This document shows positions 33,501 through 46,707 of a stretch of DNA of 64,000 bases, one piece after another. The notes beneath the pieces were generated by a model. It searched no databases and was not told the origin of the DNA. It saw only the letters and a list, made by a program, of their open reading frames with translations. The DNA comes from Entonaema liquescens (Eukaryota > Ascomycota > Sordariomycetes > Xylariales > Xylariaceae): the NCBI GenBank assembly GCA_902805475.1, contig CADCSX010000001.1:2046001-2110000 (forward strand), given 5' to 3'. The stretch's first letter is position 1; every line of letters begins with the position of its first letter. Position numbers and translations under genes: made by a program.

Positions 33501-36500
33501 TGCAAGATCGTTTGGGCGACGACCCCTACCTTAAAGGAGCTATATCATATCTCATAACAGATTGGGGATCGCAGGTCAGTCTCGGGTACGATTCTGCGGA
33601 AGGCGAAGATTCAGATGAAAGAGATCGCGAGTTTGGGAGGATCGCATTTCGCCTCCGTAACATGATCGAGGACCCAAAATGGCTTTCCCGGGAGTATAGC
33701 TTCAAATCCGTGGTCCCGAATCATGCAAAGCTCTCCCACTCGATCATATTGCTCAGATCAAGTTTCTGTGCATCGTTCAAAAACATTCTAAATATACTCA
33801 TGGGATCCATGACTACAGACCAGGCCACCGTGCGCAGCCGCAGCCTCAAAAGTATCAATCTCGTACTTGACACCGACCCTACTATCCTTGACGGCGATAG
33901 TGCTTTCATCGAGCTCATTCTTCAGTGCTCTAACGATTCCTCTCCCCAAGTACGTGACTCGGCCCTTGGCCTTATAGGGAAGTGCATGAGTATGCGTCCA
34001 AGGTTAGAGGAGAGGATGACACCAACGGTCATACAACGATTCATCGATTCCGGAATTGGCGTGCGGAAGCGAGCAATGAAGCTGGCTAAAGACATTTACT
34101 TGGGAAACGACAGCAAGGCAGTTCGGAGCGCCATTGCCAATGGATTGTTACATCGTACACAAGATCCTGACGAGGGCGTGCGGGAGCTCGCTAGACAGAT
34201 GATAGAGGAAGTTTGGATTTCGCCTTTCTATAAGGAAGATGACTCGGTAGCTTTCAAGCAGTCTCTTACCGATCATGTCGCCCTTATGGTCCAGACTGTC
34301 AAGCACGGAAACACCGCACTGGTCCTTGATAAGGTCTTCCAGACGATATTATCACCAGACTCCAAACTCTCCGAAGCTAATGCCAGGGTTTGTACGAGAC
34401 TTGTTGCAAACTTGGTTGACCTTATTAATAATCCCGAATCGGACGACCCATCAATTCCATCTAGTAGAGATGCCTTCCAGGTTCTCATGATATTCGCAAA
34501 AGCGGACCCGAAGCTGTTTACCTTCGAGCAAATTCGACAATTAGAGCCTCATATTGCTAGTGTCAGTACTAGTGAGGACCTAGTAATTTCACGAGCTGTC
34601 GTTGTCATATATCGTCGTGTTTTACCACAGGTATCCAGCGTGCATTCCAAATTTCTTTCTGATGTTCGCAAGGCCCTTATGCCTGCTACTTCTAAAGTCA
34701 CAAGAGCACTCCTTGACGACGTTGTAGCTTGTATATGGATCATCAGTGAACTTCTTCAGTCATCCGAAAATCTCGCGCGACTAGTACTATCATGCATGAA
34801 AGGTATTCAAGTAATAAACAAGAAGGGACCGCTCGACCAAACGAAAACCAGACAGTTCGACCGATATTCTCTTATCGTTGGGATGATTGGTAAACACTGT
34901 AATCTGGACAGCCACGAGGAGCGCTTTAAGTCTGATTCCAATCTACCAAAATGGAAGGGCTCGGTATCGAAACTCATGGTCGACGTTCTAGTACCTTTTG
35001 CAAACCCCTCACAGCCAGCAGATGTGAGACGCCCAGCATTAGATGCTATCGGGCTTATTTGCCAGTCCAATCCCAGAAACTACGTTGCCGCCAATGTCTA
35101 TACGACATTCCAACAGGCCTTCGACGAGCGTATCCCTGTTTTGGAGTCAATGATACTTCGATCTTTCAAGGAATTTCTCTTAATAGAGGAACAAAGGTCC
35201 GAGCAAGCGGCCTCGTCAGCAGCTACCGGCAAAGAGTCTATTAAGAAGGACTTGAAGGTTATGGGTAGTACTAGCTTCGATGACGTGGCGAGCGCGACCA
35301 CGCAGCGATTTCTTAAGGACATCACTCGTATTACTCTATCGACCTACGACGACCACGCCTTTCTAGCCATGGAGGTGTTGGCAAGTATCAATCGACAGGG
35401 CTTGGTGCACCCGAAGGAGACTGGTGTCACCCTTATTACACTCGAAACTTGCCCAGTGCCTAAAATTTCGGAGCTCGCATACCATGAGCACAGAGCGCTT
35501 CACGAGAAATACGAAAGCGTGCTTGAGCGGGAGTATGCAAAAGCGATACATTCAGCCTTCCAGTATCAACGTGACGTTGTCAAAGATCCGCGGGGCGCGA
35601 CCGAGCATCCGTTTACGTCGAAACTTCATCTTCTTACTGAAGTCCTGAAAATTAGCAAATCCAAGAATCGCATTAAATTCCTTGAGAAGCTTGTTGGCCA
35701 GGTCGAATTTGACCACGCAAAACTTCCCGTAGACCAGGCGTTGTCACCACACGTCGAGTTTTCTCGATTTATAGTTGAGAACATTGCATTCTTCGAGTTC
35801 GTCACTGTCGGCGAGTTGCAGGCTACAATCACTGCAATGGAGAAGATGGTAACTGCGATAGGGTCCAGTATTGCCCAAGCTATCGAGTCTGAGATCTTCC
35901 AGGTACGCATGGATCAAGCCTCGACCTCCCAGGAACCCGCTGGCGGCGAAGAGCAGCCTGTGACTCCTGCGCCGCCTCCTGTTGATCGACAGCGACTTCA
36001 CCAATTAGCAGCTGGTTCGACCATCCTCCTTACTCTTTGGGAGGTACGAACTCACCTACGCCGATCATATGGTCTTAGCTCCAATCGACGTGAGAATAAC
36101 AAAGGGAAAAGTGCTCCGAAGGATCTCACAAAAGCCCCAATAAAAGTCCAAGGGGTTACCGGAGACAAAGTCTGGGATGACCTTTCCAGAATCATGTCCG
36201 CACTAGATACGCCGGAACGCATGATGGGGCAGTGCAGGGCGTTCGTTGAGCTTCTTAACGTGGACAGCGAAGTTAAGGTACCGGACGAGGAAGAAGAATA
36301 TGATCTTGATGGCGAGCCAACGCTTTCAGATGCCGAAGGTGACGAAGATGTAACCGATGTTGACCCCCGCGGCCGCAAGAGAAAGGCAGGATCCGCACCC
36401 GGAGGACGGAAGAAAAGAGCGCGGTCTAATTCCAAGCCTAGGCCTCGGGGCCGGCCCCGAAAGCAGAGCACGGAGGTAGTGGAGGCAGGGTTAGAAGCCG

Positions 36501-36517
36501 AAATGGAGTGGGTCTGA
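30573..36517 (+). CDS. SCC2: Cohesin loading factor Scc2/Mis4 (NIPBL family)
   Basis: HEAT-repeat component of the Scc2-Scc4 complex that loads cohesin on chromosomes. Exons 30573-30744, 30882-31062 and 31144-36517 encode 1908 residues, normal for the fungal protein. The N-terminus contains the Mis4-type segment FTLNEALPYTPFTSVFPFEP, with disordered Pro/Ser-rich sequence to about residue 300; the N-terminal region is where Scc4/Ssl3 binds in relatives. HEAT repeats dominate from about residue 700, including SRSLKSINLVLDTDPTILDG and DSSPQVRDSALGLIGKCMS, followed by FIDSGIGVRKRAMKLAKDIY, the most conserved block. The C-terminus is acidic, then basic (RKRKAGSAPGGRKKRARSN), with an AT-hook-like PRGRPRK near the end. 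Intron 1 uses a pyrimidine-poor acceptor (AAAAAG at 30881). Confidence 0.96.
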
Positions 36518-37309
36518 TAAAAATCATCACCAATCCCGGAGTTTTCCACGGTATAAACATAATTTTTCAGTTCTCCATTATACCTCCTCATTATACCCTT
36601 GTCTATACATAAACGTAATCACAGACAGCCATCCCGCCATACAAAGGGATAGAGGACGGGAAGTGCTGCATTACTACACAGCATGGCGGGTTACACTCAT
36701 GAGCATGAAAACAGGCGTTTAGAGAGCGAGAAAAGGGGATATCGGACATTATGGTATTCGGAATTTGTGGGGATTTACTCTTTCGGAATGTGTACTGCTA
36801 TCAAGCAAGGGAAGGGGGGCTCAATCAAATAGGACATGCTGTTCAGATTTGCCTTTTTTTGCTTTTTGTTTTCTCTTTTCACAACGATACCTCTGATCTG
36901 CTTCCTGTACTATGAGCCTATGCTGAGTCACTACCTAATCAGGGGTTGCTCAGTGCGATAGCAAACTATATACCCGCTTCAGATACCTGGGATGCGGAAA
37001 GTCCTAGATAAAATAGAGGTTTTACCAATCTCTCAACACCTAACTTTGCCAAATTCTTTGTTATTTATTTTACTCGATCTAAGTATCGTGACAAAGGTAC
37101 GATATACTCCAATAGAGGGCGTTCCCTTATCTGTTTCGTCATAGCTCGTTCCCCCAGATGAGACGAATTTAACCCCTAAAAAGTAAACCTAGGTAGCTTA
37201 ACCATCATGCCTGCTCATTTACTTACCAGAGCTCCGCCTCCTATCTATATAATTAGGTATTTATACTATCGCCATCATCTAATAATATGTAGGCCTATTA
37301 CTATTACTG
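36518..37309. other. Convergent 3' region between SCC2 and the BTB-like gene
   Basis: 790 bp without a supported gene; one ACCTAGGT palindrome at 37187-37194. Confidence 0.5.
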
Positions 37310-39759
37310 CTACGTCAGGGGCTCTTCAACTTGAGACCAAGCCTCCTCGTCAATTTCATCACTCCCATCGGACTCATAGCCATCACTATCGTCTCTATCC
37401 ATAGTAGCCGTCGATGCTATTGTGCTGGCCGCGGGTGTGAACGAGACGCGGCTATCCGAAATAGACGTGCCGTCGTGGATGGTGCTGTGGCCTACATTTG
37501 AGGGCACGGCGTTTACAGACCGTCCGGCGGTCAGGGTGGCGGTGCTAACCTCGCTGGGCGTCTTGTCAGACTGGCAGATACTCGAGGTATCTGTCGCCAC
37601 CGTATTGCCCGTACGATAAGCCGGTCCAGGTCCGATGGGGCCCAAATCCGCGTCTGGGACGGCAGATTGAAAAACGCCGCCGCTCCCGTCATTGAGCCCG
37701 CCGGCCCAGAGGGGGAGGTACTGGAACTCTTCCTCCGACAGCGCCAGGATGATGTGCTCAGTTCTGGTGAGCGGAACCTCCGGCTTGCACTTTGCCCAGG
37801 TACTCCACAAATTTACCACGGCCTCGTGAAGCTCGATACGAAACTGCTCAATATTGAAATCGAAGAGGTCGGCGAATTTCTCATGGCTTCCACCGTAGAG
37901 GTAAACTGCTGCTCTAATTCCTTTGTCGTTGAAATCGTCCACGTCTTCGGCCAAAAACCGATTAGGATAGCATATCCCCTCACGATCCGTAGGGTATGAA
38001 GCTAGATGTTCCCAGAACCATGGAGTAAGGAGATGTTGAGCTTCAGAAAAATCGCTGATGATAAGTGAACCAGGAATCCGCCTCCAATGTTCCACGTAAC
38101 ACCGGCGGTTACGATCGTAGTCGCTCTGCTGGACATATCCAGCTACGGCACGCAATGCCGTCTGTATGATCCAATCCTTATACTCTTGCAGCTTGGCGGA
38201 AAGGACAGAGAATGAATCCAACAATCCATTTAATAGTTGATCGCGTAAGATATCTACCCCCGGGGCTGAGAGACTGTTGTTTGGGCCTGAGCCAGTAGAA
38301 AGAGCCGTGCGGATGACGTCGCCAGCCTCTATGAACTTATGGTATTCCTGAATTTTCAACACACTGTAAAACTGGTCCGATTTTAACTTTGCCATTGTCT
38401 GTTGAGCACGATCGGCGAGTTTCTGTGCTGCATACTGAACAACAGTCTGCAGATCGTCAGGCAAATCGACACGAGGGCGGCCGAAAACTGTATATCGCTC
38501 CTTTTGTGCCGGAGGGTGAGCAGCTAGAGTATCCAAGGCTTTCTCGACTACAAGAATGCGAAAAGCGGCTCGGGTGATGGAATCTATTCCCAACATCCAC
38601 GCAATTTTGAACGCGACTTCGGTATTTATGTCAATAAATTCAGTGTTAGGCTCCGCTAAAAGCCAAGTATACACAGAATCACGCTACAATATATAAAGTT
38701 AGTAAAATATATAAATAGTTCCAAATATTTCCACTTACAATAACACTTGTACAGTCTAGTATGTTGGCAATGCCTGCGATCGTGTAGACCCGTGGTGCCG
38801 AGTTCAAGACCAAATCGTAGCCTTCTATAGTCAGAAGAAGACGAATTATATTGACGCGATGACGGATAGGGCAATAATCATCAATAGCCCGGGGTTCCGG
38901 AGTTTCAATGTCAGCCAAGTCAATTCTCGGAAGACGTTCACTGGGTCCTCCTAATTCATGCTCGATGTATGAGTCCTTCTTCTTACAATCCAGGGGAACA
39001 TCGTCGTGATAAGGGCAGTGGTCATCGTGACCGGACACTAGATACTGCGAAATACCAAGTCTCTCCTGTGACGTCCACCAATCCGTAACGCCAGGAGGTA
39101 AAGACAACTCCATAAGCTGGGCAGCTAGCTCGTCCCCCTCGCCTGAAGGGGTGAGATCAATAACAAACTTCTGCGAAACAGTTTCACCAGCAAGTTCCAA
39201 ACTTTTCAAGAAGCGAGCCTGTTTCTTAGGCGACAATAAATTTGCGAAGACTTTGGAACCAGTAGCGAGAAGTTTTTCCGAATGAACGAGGAAGCGCTTT
39301 GGGGTCCACTGTACCGGAAGTTGATCAGTTACATCGAGAAGAGACAACAATTACTCCACAAGCCCTCTATCTAGTATAAGTCATGTAATGAAAACAAGCT
39401 TGGTGTAAGCTCAAGCAGACTCGCCTCGCTTACAAAGAAGTAGACTATAGGCTCTTGTATAATACTAGAAATTTACCAACCTGTTCCCTTCTACAGCTCG
39501 GGTAGCCTGGAGGGAAATTAACGATAACTAGAGTATCCCCGGAATCACACTCGACGTGAACGTGTAGTAGTCTAGTGAGATCTGACTTCTCTCTAGATTT
39601 TGCACTGTAGTTGGCATCATCTTCGCTTGGCTGATCCTCAAGCAACTGGTTGATGGCGGCATCGATCAAAGAGCCACGAGGTATAGGATCGGGCTGCGTT
39701 GGAGGAGGAGGAAGTCCCTGAGACTCTGTTCTCAGCTGAGCTAGTTGCTGTGAGATCAT
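37310..39759 (-). CDS. BTB/POZ-like domain protein, 740 aa, unknown function
   Basis: Exons 39759-39481, 39308-38739 and 38683-37310, all in phase 0 with consensus sites. After a Pro-rich N-terminus, the segment SGDTLVIVNFPPGYP is joined by splicing to WTPKRFLVHSEKLLATGSKVFANLL. This matches the BTB pattern in which a beta strand leads into F-x-VH-x3-L-x3-S-x2-F, so the exon junction lies inside the BTB-like core. A middle block with CPIRHRVNIIRLLLTIEGYD and a helical region (EVAFKIAWMLGIDSITRAAFR) resembles large ascomycete families of uncharacterised BTB proteins. The last ~130 residues are Ser/Thr-rich and end in an acidic tail. A role as an adaptor (for example for cullin-3) would be a guess. 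Confidence 0.8.
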
Positions 39760-41460
39760 GGTCGCTACGGGAGCAAGGCTCTAGGCTAACTACCGTGATA
39801 GAAGTAGAGTAAGTGGGACGCAATGTGTTTCCTATAATGATACGAAGTAAAAGAGGAAAGTTTGACTTGGATGACTGACTGCCTGAAGAGTTTGGAGAGG
39901 AGTCAGTATTTAGTAAACGAATCAAAGCTAAAAAAGATTAAATATAAGGCTGTAGTTGCCTTCCTTTGATATTCTGACTGATGACTGCCTGCTTATATGC
40001 AAGCTTCCATGCTGCACGCGGCACACATGGGTATTGTATAGGTACATTAGCACTAGGTATAATTATAAGTGGTAAACGTGTATATGTAGGTACTATTTAC
40101 CATTTGATATTGCGCCTCTTCAAGCCACATACTTCCCCCCCCTATGTCTATATCCCAATTGGCTAACATACTGCTGGGCATGTGAAGTAGGCGATGAAGA
40201 TCAACGGATAAGCCTTACGGGACAGTATAACCACGGTTTTATTCGTACTGTGACATCTGCAGCATACCAATGTACACACACCAATGTACACACACCAGTG
40301 TACACACACCAACGCATGCAAGAGACATTGCCGAGATGACAATTTACAGGTATTCTTGAAAAAAGATATTTCAGTCAAAAGGGCCAAGTGTTTCCATTGC
40401 TGTCTGACTTCATATGCAGATTGCCTCCCTAACATTACTATAAAAATCATACACGTAATTATCAAGTTGACTTGTAGGCTTCTGCCTGGTGGTGGCTTTA
40501 TCATTGTGAGACTTGACAAGTCAGCAACATAACTGAGGTGCATTACGATACATGTATATTAGACACGAGATATTAGGATATTAGACATTTGAGAAGCTTC
40601 GATCTTGTAGAATTATCGCCTCTTATGTACTTCATTAAGTAATAATTAAATTCTTAATCCCCGCATTGTGGTTCACTGCCCCTCCTGCCCCAACAATTTC
40701 AACTCCCCTTACACACATTACCTAAGTATGTATGTACTACCTAGTTACATGTAGTTACTATCTACTACATATACCTATAGTTAGTCATTACATGTGCCCT
40801 AATGCAAGCCCAGAAAGTCTGTTAGTAAGAGTATCAAGCATACCTACCCTAGTTAATCTAGGCAGGTATTAGGTTTCCGGAATCCTCCCGATAAGGTGTT
40901 ACCCCATTCGCTCGCGTGTCCCTTATCCCGAACCGGTCAAGCCTAGGGCAACCCAAAAAAAAAAAAAGAGCCAAGCTTCCCTTAACTTTTCGTCTCGCGC
41001 GAACATCGCACCACTGACCTCATCAGCGTCTGCCCATTCTACCCGAAAATCTGGGGAATCTAGAACCCGCCTGTCCTTATGTTCCGCTAACGGTCCCCCC
41101 TTGTATGACATAAAATTGGAGATCATTCTTATCAATTAGACACCCCCTTCGGTATGTAGCGGTCAGTACGGATAGTGCTCTAACCTGCCTGCTGCATACA
41201 TAAGTCTGCCTGTTCTGCCCGGCGATCTTCTCGAAAGTGGCTTCGTTGCTTTTCTTAAGTTCTTGTGCTACCTACTTCTAGAACTGATATTTTACTACTG
41301 ATAGAATAAAATTGAGACTTTATTATTGTCCTTTTATCACGAACAACCAAACTTTAGAAGCTCTATAAGAATCCCAGAATTTGATCAAATACTCTTTGTA
41401 TAACTACTATTAGCATAACCTACAAACACCGAGTCTACACAAGCTCTTAACTAAGAAAAT
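39760..41460. other. Intergenic with a short tandem repeat
   Basis: 1.7 kb, AT-rich, no supported gene apart from the promoter regions expected at both ends. Contains the 14-bp tandem array at 40267-40320. A GC-richer patch lies at about 40980-41130, in which a minus-strand frame of about 50 codons can be read, but it runs into a poly-T tract. Confidence 0.5.
40267..40320. repeat. 14-bp tandem repeat, three copies plus a partial
   Basis: Units CCAATGTACACACA (40267-40280), the same (40281-40294), CCAGTGTACACACA (40295-40308), then a decayed partial beginning CCAACGCATGCA. Simple microsatellite-like expansion; no coding role. Confidence 0.9.
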
Positions 41461-41741
41461 ATGGACCACACCCGAGCAACCAGGATGACCACCGGAGGAC
41501 GTCTGTAAGTATACCAACCTCCAATCCCGCTCATCAGCGCATTACATAGTTCCCCGGACTAACCTCAAACCCTAGATCCCGACACCCCGGCCTAGCCCTC
41601 GCCGCCGTCGCAACAGCCGGTATCGCAGTAGCAGTCCAGTACCGGCGATCCGTCTTGTCTCGCAACGAGCGAGCCCAGAAGAACTCGCCCGAGAACCCCA
41701 ACTTCTACGTGAGCGTCGACCGGAGCGGCGGCGGCATCTAG
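41461..41741 (+). CDS. Spliced 69-residue membrane protein, unknown function
   Basis: Two exons, 41461-41504 and 41576-41741, joined through a 71-bp intron with donor GTAAGT and acceptor CCTAG. The protein starts MDHTRATRMTTGGRLSRHPG. One hydrophobic segment follows at about residues 20-35 (LALAAVATAGIAVAVQY), then a basic stretch RRSVLSRNERAQ. It ends in a polar tail closing with NPNFYVSVDRSGGGI. Exon 2 is much GC-richer than its surroundings and the frame closes exactly at TAG. A short basic N-terminus with one membrane span is compatible with a mitochondrial inner-membrane or ER protein. I do not recognise a named family; coding status rests on composition, splice sites and architecture. 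Confidence 0.7.
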
Positions 41742-42339
41742 ACCAACCTGGAAAGCGCTTATGTATAAGACGATATATACTAGGAGGTAAAGAAAAGAAA
41801 ATATAAATGGGAATTATGAATGGGTAGAGCAAACAGCTCCTACCTCGCATGGCACGATAATGTCAGCTGGAATAATTGGGAACTTCACGGTAACAGTTGG
41901 GATCGATCTATCATGACAAAAGGCTATATATACACGCCTCACTATTAGACGTATATGCGTATACGATGATTGGATGGACGTAACGGCGGGCGTTCTCTGT
42001 TTCTAACTAGGTACCCTTAGACTTAAAAACATACAATAAAAAAAGAATGTTAAGCAAATTTGAAAAAAGCTTTATGAATAATAGTCAGCTCTGATAAGCC
42101 GTCTTATGCACAATCCACTTCTGCTTAATAGTACATTATAAGCTGTCATTCGGCATATCGCATCATATGCCCACATCAGACACAGCTGATAGGTATATGC
42201 TCCCAACCACCACCCCCTGGATACCGTACCAAAAATACTCAGGCCTTTTGTTTACCGTTGCCTTCCGAGCCTCAAGGCAAACCAAAAACGCCAAAATGCA
42301 TCATTTGTGAGACCCACACATGGGGCAGAAAGGCGCCGC
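41742..42339. other. Convergent 3' region before YVC1
   Basis: 600 bp, AT-rich, no gene seen. Confidence 0.5.
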
Positions 42340-45300
42340 CTATACGGAACTTCCCCTTGTCGGTACCTCTGTTGCCTGCTCATCCTCCGGCTCACCAGCG
42401 CTTATTGCCCCCATGACCTCCTTCCCCTTCCCCTTGAATCGATGACCCCTTGGTAAACCCGCCTCCAGACCATCTTTTTGATCCCTTTTACTCCCCGGTC
42501 GACTTCCTTCGCTTTTGCTCTTCCCTCCCGATTTTATTTTGCCGGTTGATGGCCTGTCACCACTTGTGCCAGTTCTCCAGCCGCCCTCATCGTCTGAATT
42601 CTGTGCCGTGGGCACTGTACTTCGTGCTCGAATTTCCTTCATGGCATCTGCAAAGTTCTCCTCGAGGTTCTTCATCCTAGCTAGAATTAATCGGCTTATC
42701 CTATCGGAGTCCTCGCGGTCTTGGCCGCTTTGGTTCGGTGCCTTTAGCTGACCGGTTGCCATAGCCATTTGTGTAGCAAACGAAGATGGCACAGCGCCAA
42801 ATTCGTTAGTCGCATCTAACCCTATATCCGAACTGATGCCCCCGTCAACAGACGAAAGTCGTCGAATTCTTGGGGCAGCGTTGAGGAGAATGGAGCGGTT
42901 AGGTGCCGACCTTGCTGGGATCGGTCTTGGCCGGGTCACCGGGGGAGGTCTGTTTTGCGTCCTTCGTGGCGAGCGTGTGCCGCTTGGCATAGATGACTCT
43001 GTCGCCGTGGCTAGTCGGCTCGTTCGCGGATGAGAACCCACTCCTGATGGCTCTTCCGAGATCAAGGACGGACTCGTTTCGAAGTGATTGGGTCCCTGTG
43101 GAGCGTAAAGGATTGTATTTGTGGAGAGTGTGCGGCTGTGAAGACCCTGACGACGAGGCGTATTGCTAGTTCTAGGTGACGTGACAGCCATGCTCTGATG
43201 GTGTGAGGAGGAACTCAAAGATGACGGAGCTAACACCTCACGCCTCAAGTCCGGAGAGGACGTAAAATAGTCTTCACGTTCTCGTGGGCTAGCAACGCTG
43301 CTATGACGACTTGCAGCCACCATTTCATCTTCCTCCTCATCGTTTGTTACGAATTCGTCGTCGCCATCTGCTCCCGTCTGGTCCCTGTATTGTGCCTGTT
43401 GCTCATCAATTTGACCATTGAGTTCCCTAACATTAGAACCAGGAAAGCCGCTATTCGATACAAGGTCGGCAGGGTCACTTGCAGCCGATCGAATATCAGA
43501 GATGCGCCTAGACCTCTTAGGAAAATCACGGCTCATGCTCATTCGTCGCTGCGAAAGACTCGGGCGACTGTCAATCGTCGGCCAATGAGAGAGACGCTCG
43601 CCGATCTCGTCATTCTGCTCCATCCAATTGCGAATAGCCGTTTGTGTCTTCCTCCTTTCTTGTCTTCTCTGGCTCCGTATTGTGCTAACATCGGGCGGTC
43701 GACGGAAAACCTCTTCCAGGGCACGGTCTTTTTGAAACCCGGCAATCGATTCCTCACGTGTTTTCATGCTTGGGCTGAAAAGAGCAGTTCCCCTACTAGC
43801 AAGGTCCGTGAATGATATTCCTCTTGCCTTGCGGCGTCCTTGGTGCTCGACCAAATCCGTTGGCTCGTAAATCGACGGAGCGAGAAAGTATTTTTCATAA
43901 ATAAATATGCAAAATAGGAGAGGAAAATGTGTCAACTTTATAACAGTACGGTTCAAGATTACGAATTGCCTTATAGACATCACGTATCGCAATGGCGTCA
44001 AAATCCAAGCGAGGATATTGCCTGGCGCAACATAAGAGAACATCGCGTCATTCTTAACCATGGATATAGTATTGATCGCAAACAAGAACCTAGGCAAATG
44101 TAAGCAAAGCTAAAGATTAAGCCAGACGTGGTTACATACTGGTGCTCCTCATTCGCATTTGATACGATTGCCGTGAAAGAGTTGGTAAGTACGGTAATCA
44201 AAATTGTACTATCACAAGTTAGAACTGTACCGCCTTCATGCTCAAGATAGACTTACACGACGAGGAAATGGCAAATAATAAGAAAAGCCGCTAGCAGCGT
44301 CTTGCCTAAGAATGTATACTCCGGCCACCTAATAGTATTTGTTAGCTCATATCGTCTCGAGGATCCCACGGTACCTCCAAACGTACACATCCCACGCAGC
44401 AGGTGTAAATCCCATAAGAATTTGGAAGATCTTGTAAGCCACCTCTGGGGCAGCATTCTGGTTGCTGGAAAGGGTAAAAAACACGAAGAACCCAGAACAA
44501 CTAATTAGTACGAGGACAAAAACAGCAGCAAGGTCCACCGCCATGAGCCGAAAGGCTATCAGAAGCTGAGAAAAGTATCGGTAGTGATCTAACACACTGA
44601 AGATACGTGGCAACAAGAGTATGGCGTTTGCTGCCAAAACATCGTACGCCATCTCGTTCCAACGATTGGGGTCAACGACAAACACCGCATAGACCCTCAA
44701 ACAGTAAAATACGATGAGCAGCAACAGAATGCCGAGGTCAAAAATGTTCCAGAAGCTCATGATATACAAGGAAAACCCTTGCTCGTTGAAACCGACAACT
44801 TCATCAAGCATAAAACCTGCACTCCAAAACCAGAAAACTAATTCTAGTTCTGTGATGCGACTGGAGCGTTCTATCAGGACCGCTAGGAACAGACAAATCA
44901 AGGCAAATAGAGAGCACGTTGACAGAAACTGCCTATAACGAGGAACGCGGAGACGAGATAACTTCAAAGGAGAAGCTTGGCGCGGGTCGTACAAGTTGAC
45001 CGTTCGTCGTACAGGTATCTGATGTAACGGCAATTGAGATAGCTGCTCTTTGGGAGGTTGGTGGCTAAGAAGTGGTGTTCGAACTCCCACCGGGCCGTTT
45101 GGCGTATTTTCACTCGAAGGCTTGGATACAATTCGATGAAGGTTATCTTGTGACGAATAGAAGCTGATGGCACCGTTCCAAATGGCCTCGAGTTGTTGGA
45201 CTACGAGCGGATGCGCAAGGAAGTGTTTCGCAGAAGCACGGATAGCCACCTCGAGCGTCGAAGAACGGGCTACCCCTGGGCGATTTTTACTATCGGAGGA

Positions 45301-45943
45301 TTTCGCATGCGTCGTCGGTGTCTCGGGGGCTCCTTGAAGCGGGTAGAAGTCATAGGACAAAGCATCAATAAGCTCCCTCGTACTATATTCCTTTAACAGT
45401 TTCAAGGCGAGAACTTCGCATACTCTCGCCCGTGTCATACTAGTCCCTACGTTACCCGGATATAGCTGTCCCTCCTTCGCAAATTGAAGACAGTTTGCCA
45501 TTAAAGCGTACAGAGTTACACGACTAAAATGCTGGGTCCGAATCTGCTGTTGCATGGGTTTGACTAGGAATTGAGAAACCTGGGGCGATCGAATTTGGTC
45601 CCATGTCAGTGTGGTCTCGGTTCTTGCTTGGACGATTATCCTAATGGCATGAACAACATTATAAACGGGGATGGAATCTATCTCAAGCTGTTAGTTTAAA
45701 GCTCGGTAGGCAGTGTACGTCCACCAAAAACATACCAAGATAGCTAGTAGAGAACAATGGTATAAGAGAAGCCGAGCTTCTACGGGCATTCGTTTCTTGA
45801 AAAGGTCGGCTCAACCGACGCCTAGACGGCCCATCGTTGAGATCGAAATCGTCTACATTTTCATCTTCTTCCTCATCCTCGTCCTCGTCGGCCTCAGTAA
45901 AATCGGCAGTAGCACGTCGCTGTTGGCCATAGTCGCGGCTCAT
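42340..45943 (-). CDS. YVC1: Yvc1-type vacuolar TRP calcium channel
   Basis: Fungal TRP-family cation channel that releases calcium from the vacuole. Exons 45943-45736, 45677-44387, 44328-44257, 44208-44140 and 44089-42340 give 1129 residues. After an acidic N-terminus the join at DSIPVYNVVHAIRIIV begins the conserved region. Membrane spans include SLFALICLFLAVLIE, LELVFWFWSAGFML and IFDLGILLLLIVFYCL, plus the pair flanking the pore (LAAVFVLVLISCSGFFVFF; LLAAFLIICHFLVVTILITV). The pore-region motif is FQILMGFTPAAWDVWPEYTF. For exon 2 the donor at 44386 (GT|GTACGT) was preferred over one 12 bases downstream because it yields the gap-free DVWPEY. The C-terminal 450 residues are cytosolic, Ser-rich and acidic, with a predicted helix LILARMKNLEENFADAMKEI. 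Confidence 0.93.
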
Positions 45944-46703
45944 AGGGTCGGGGAGGCCGTGTTATCGTTTGAATCGAAGCGCGCTAAGTTGACGCGCTGA
46001 GCGGCCTGTCCCGGTCGTAGTAATAGCGAAGAAAGCATCTCCTTCGCGGGAGCGGCCATCGTTGTTCCCAGTTCCCCTTACCTCCGCGCCGACAGCTTAA
46101 GAAAGATATAAAGGCATTGGGAGGACAGAAACGGGCCAAGTACAACAGGTTTGTCGACCAACCTAACTTACTTGCTCTTGTGTGTGCAGTGATGCAGCAC
46201 GGAGACTTGCCCGCGTTACGCGGAAAGACAAGATGACGGGACAAAAGAGAGGAAGGGAGAAAAGATAAGGGTGTTGCGAAGATCGCGACTAGCGTTGCTA
46301 GCATTGATATTGACACCGACAAGGAAATCAGCATTATCCACCCTAGACTAACTTTAACAGGGATAACTAGTAACCTGCCAGCCTGGTAGCGAATGAGGTA
46401 CACATGTATCGTAGGTAGGCAACTTGAGGTGGAACCGTCTACCGTCCACTACTGCGTGCAAGAGGCGCTGGTAACTAGTGCACACCATTTATGAATCACG
46501 AATGACACTCACCCCAACGTCTCTTAGGTCAGGCGTAACCGTAACTGGCAGTTAATGCATTGCAGCTGTTCAAGTGGCGCAGATGAGATATTTGAGTTGT
46601 ATCGCAGCAAGAATTCCATGACGACAGTATGTAGAATCTACATTAATATACAGTACCATCTAAGAGGAATGATGGTTGGAGTGGGAATGGGAAGGAATCT
46701 TGG

Positions 46704-46707
<4 letters not shown>

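Noticed and set aside
40923..41135. Minus-strand frame with a plausible acidic segment
   Set aside because: Starts at TTG (an internal ATG leaves under 70 codons) and runs through a poly-T tract read as a phenylalanine run; no splice context supports it.
45984..46403. 139-codon minus-strand frame just upstream of YVC1
   Set aside because: Begins at GTG, has no recognisable content and lies where the YVC1 leader and promoter are expected.
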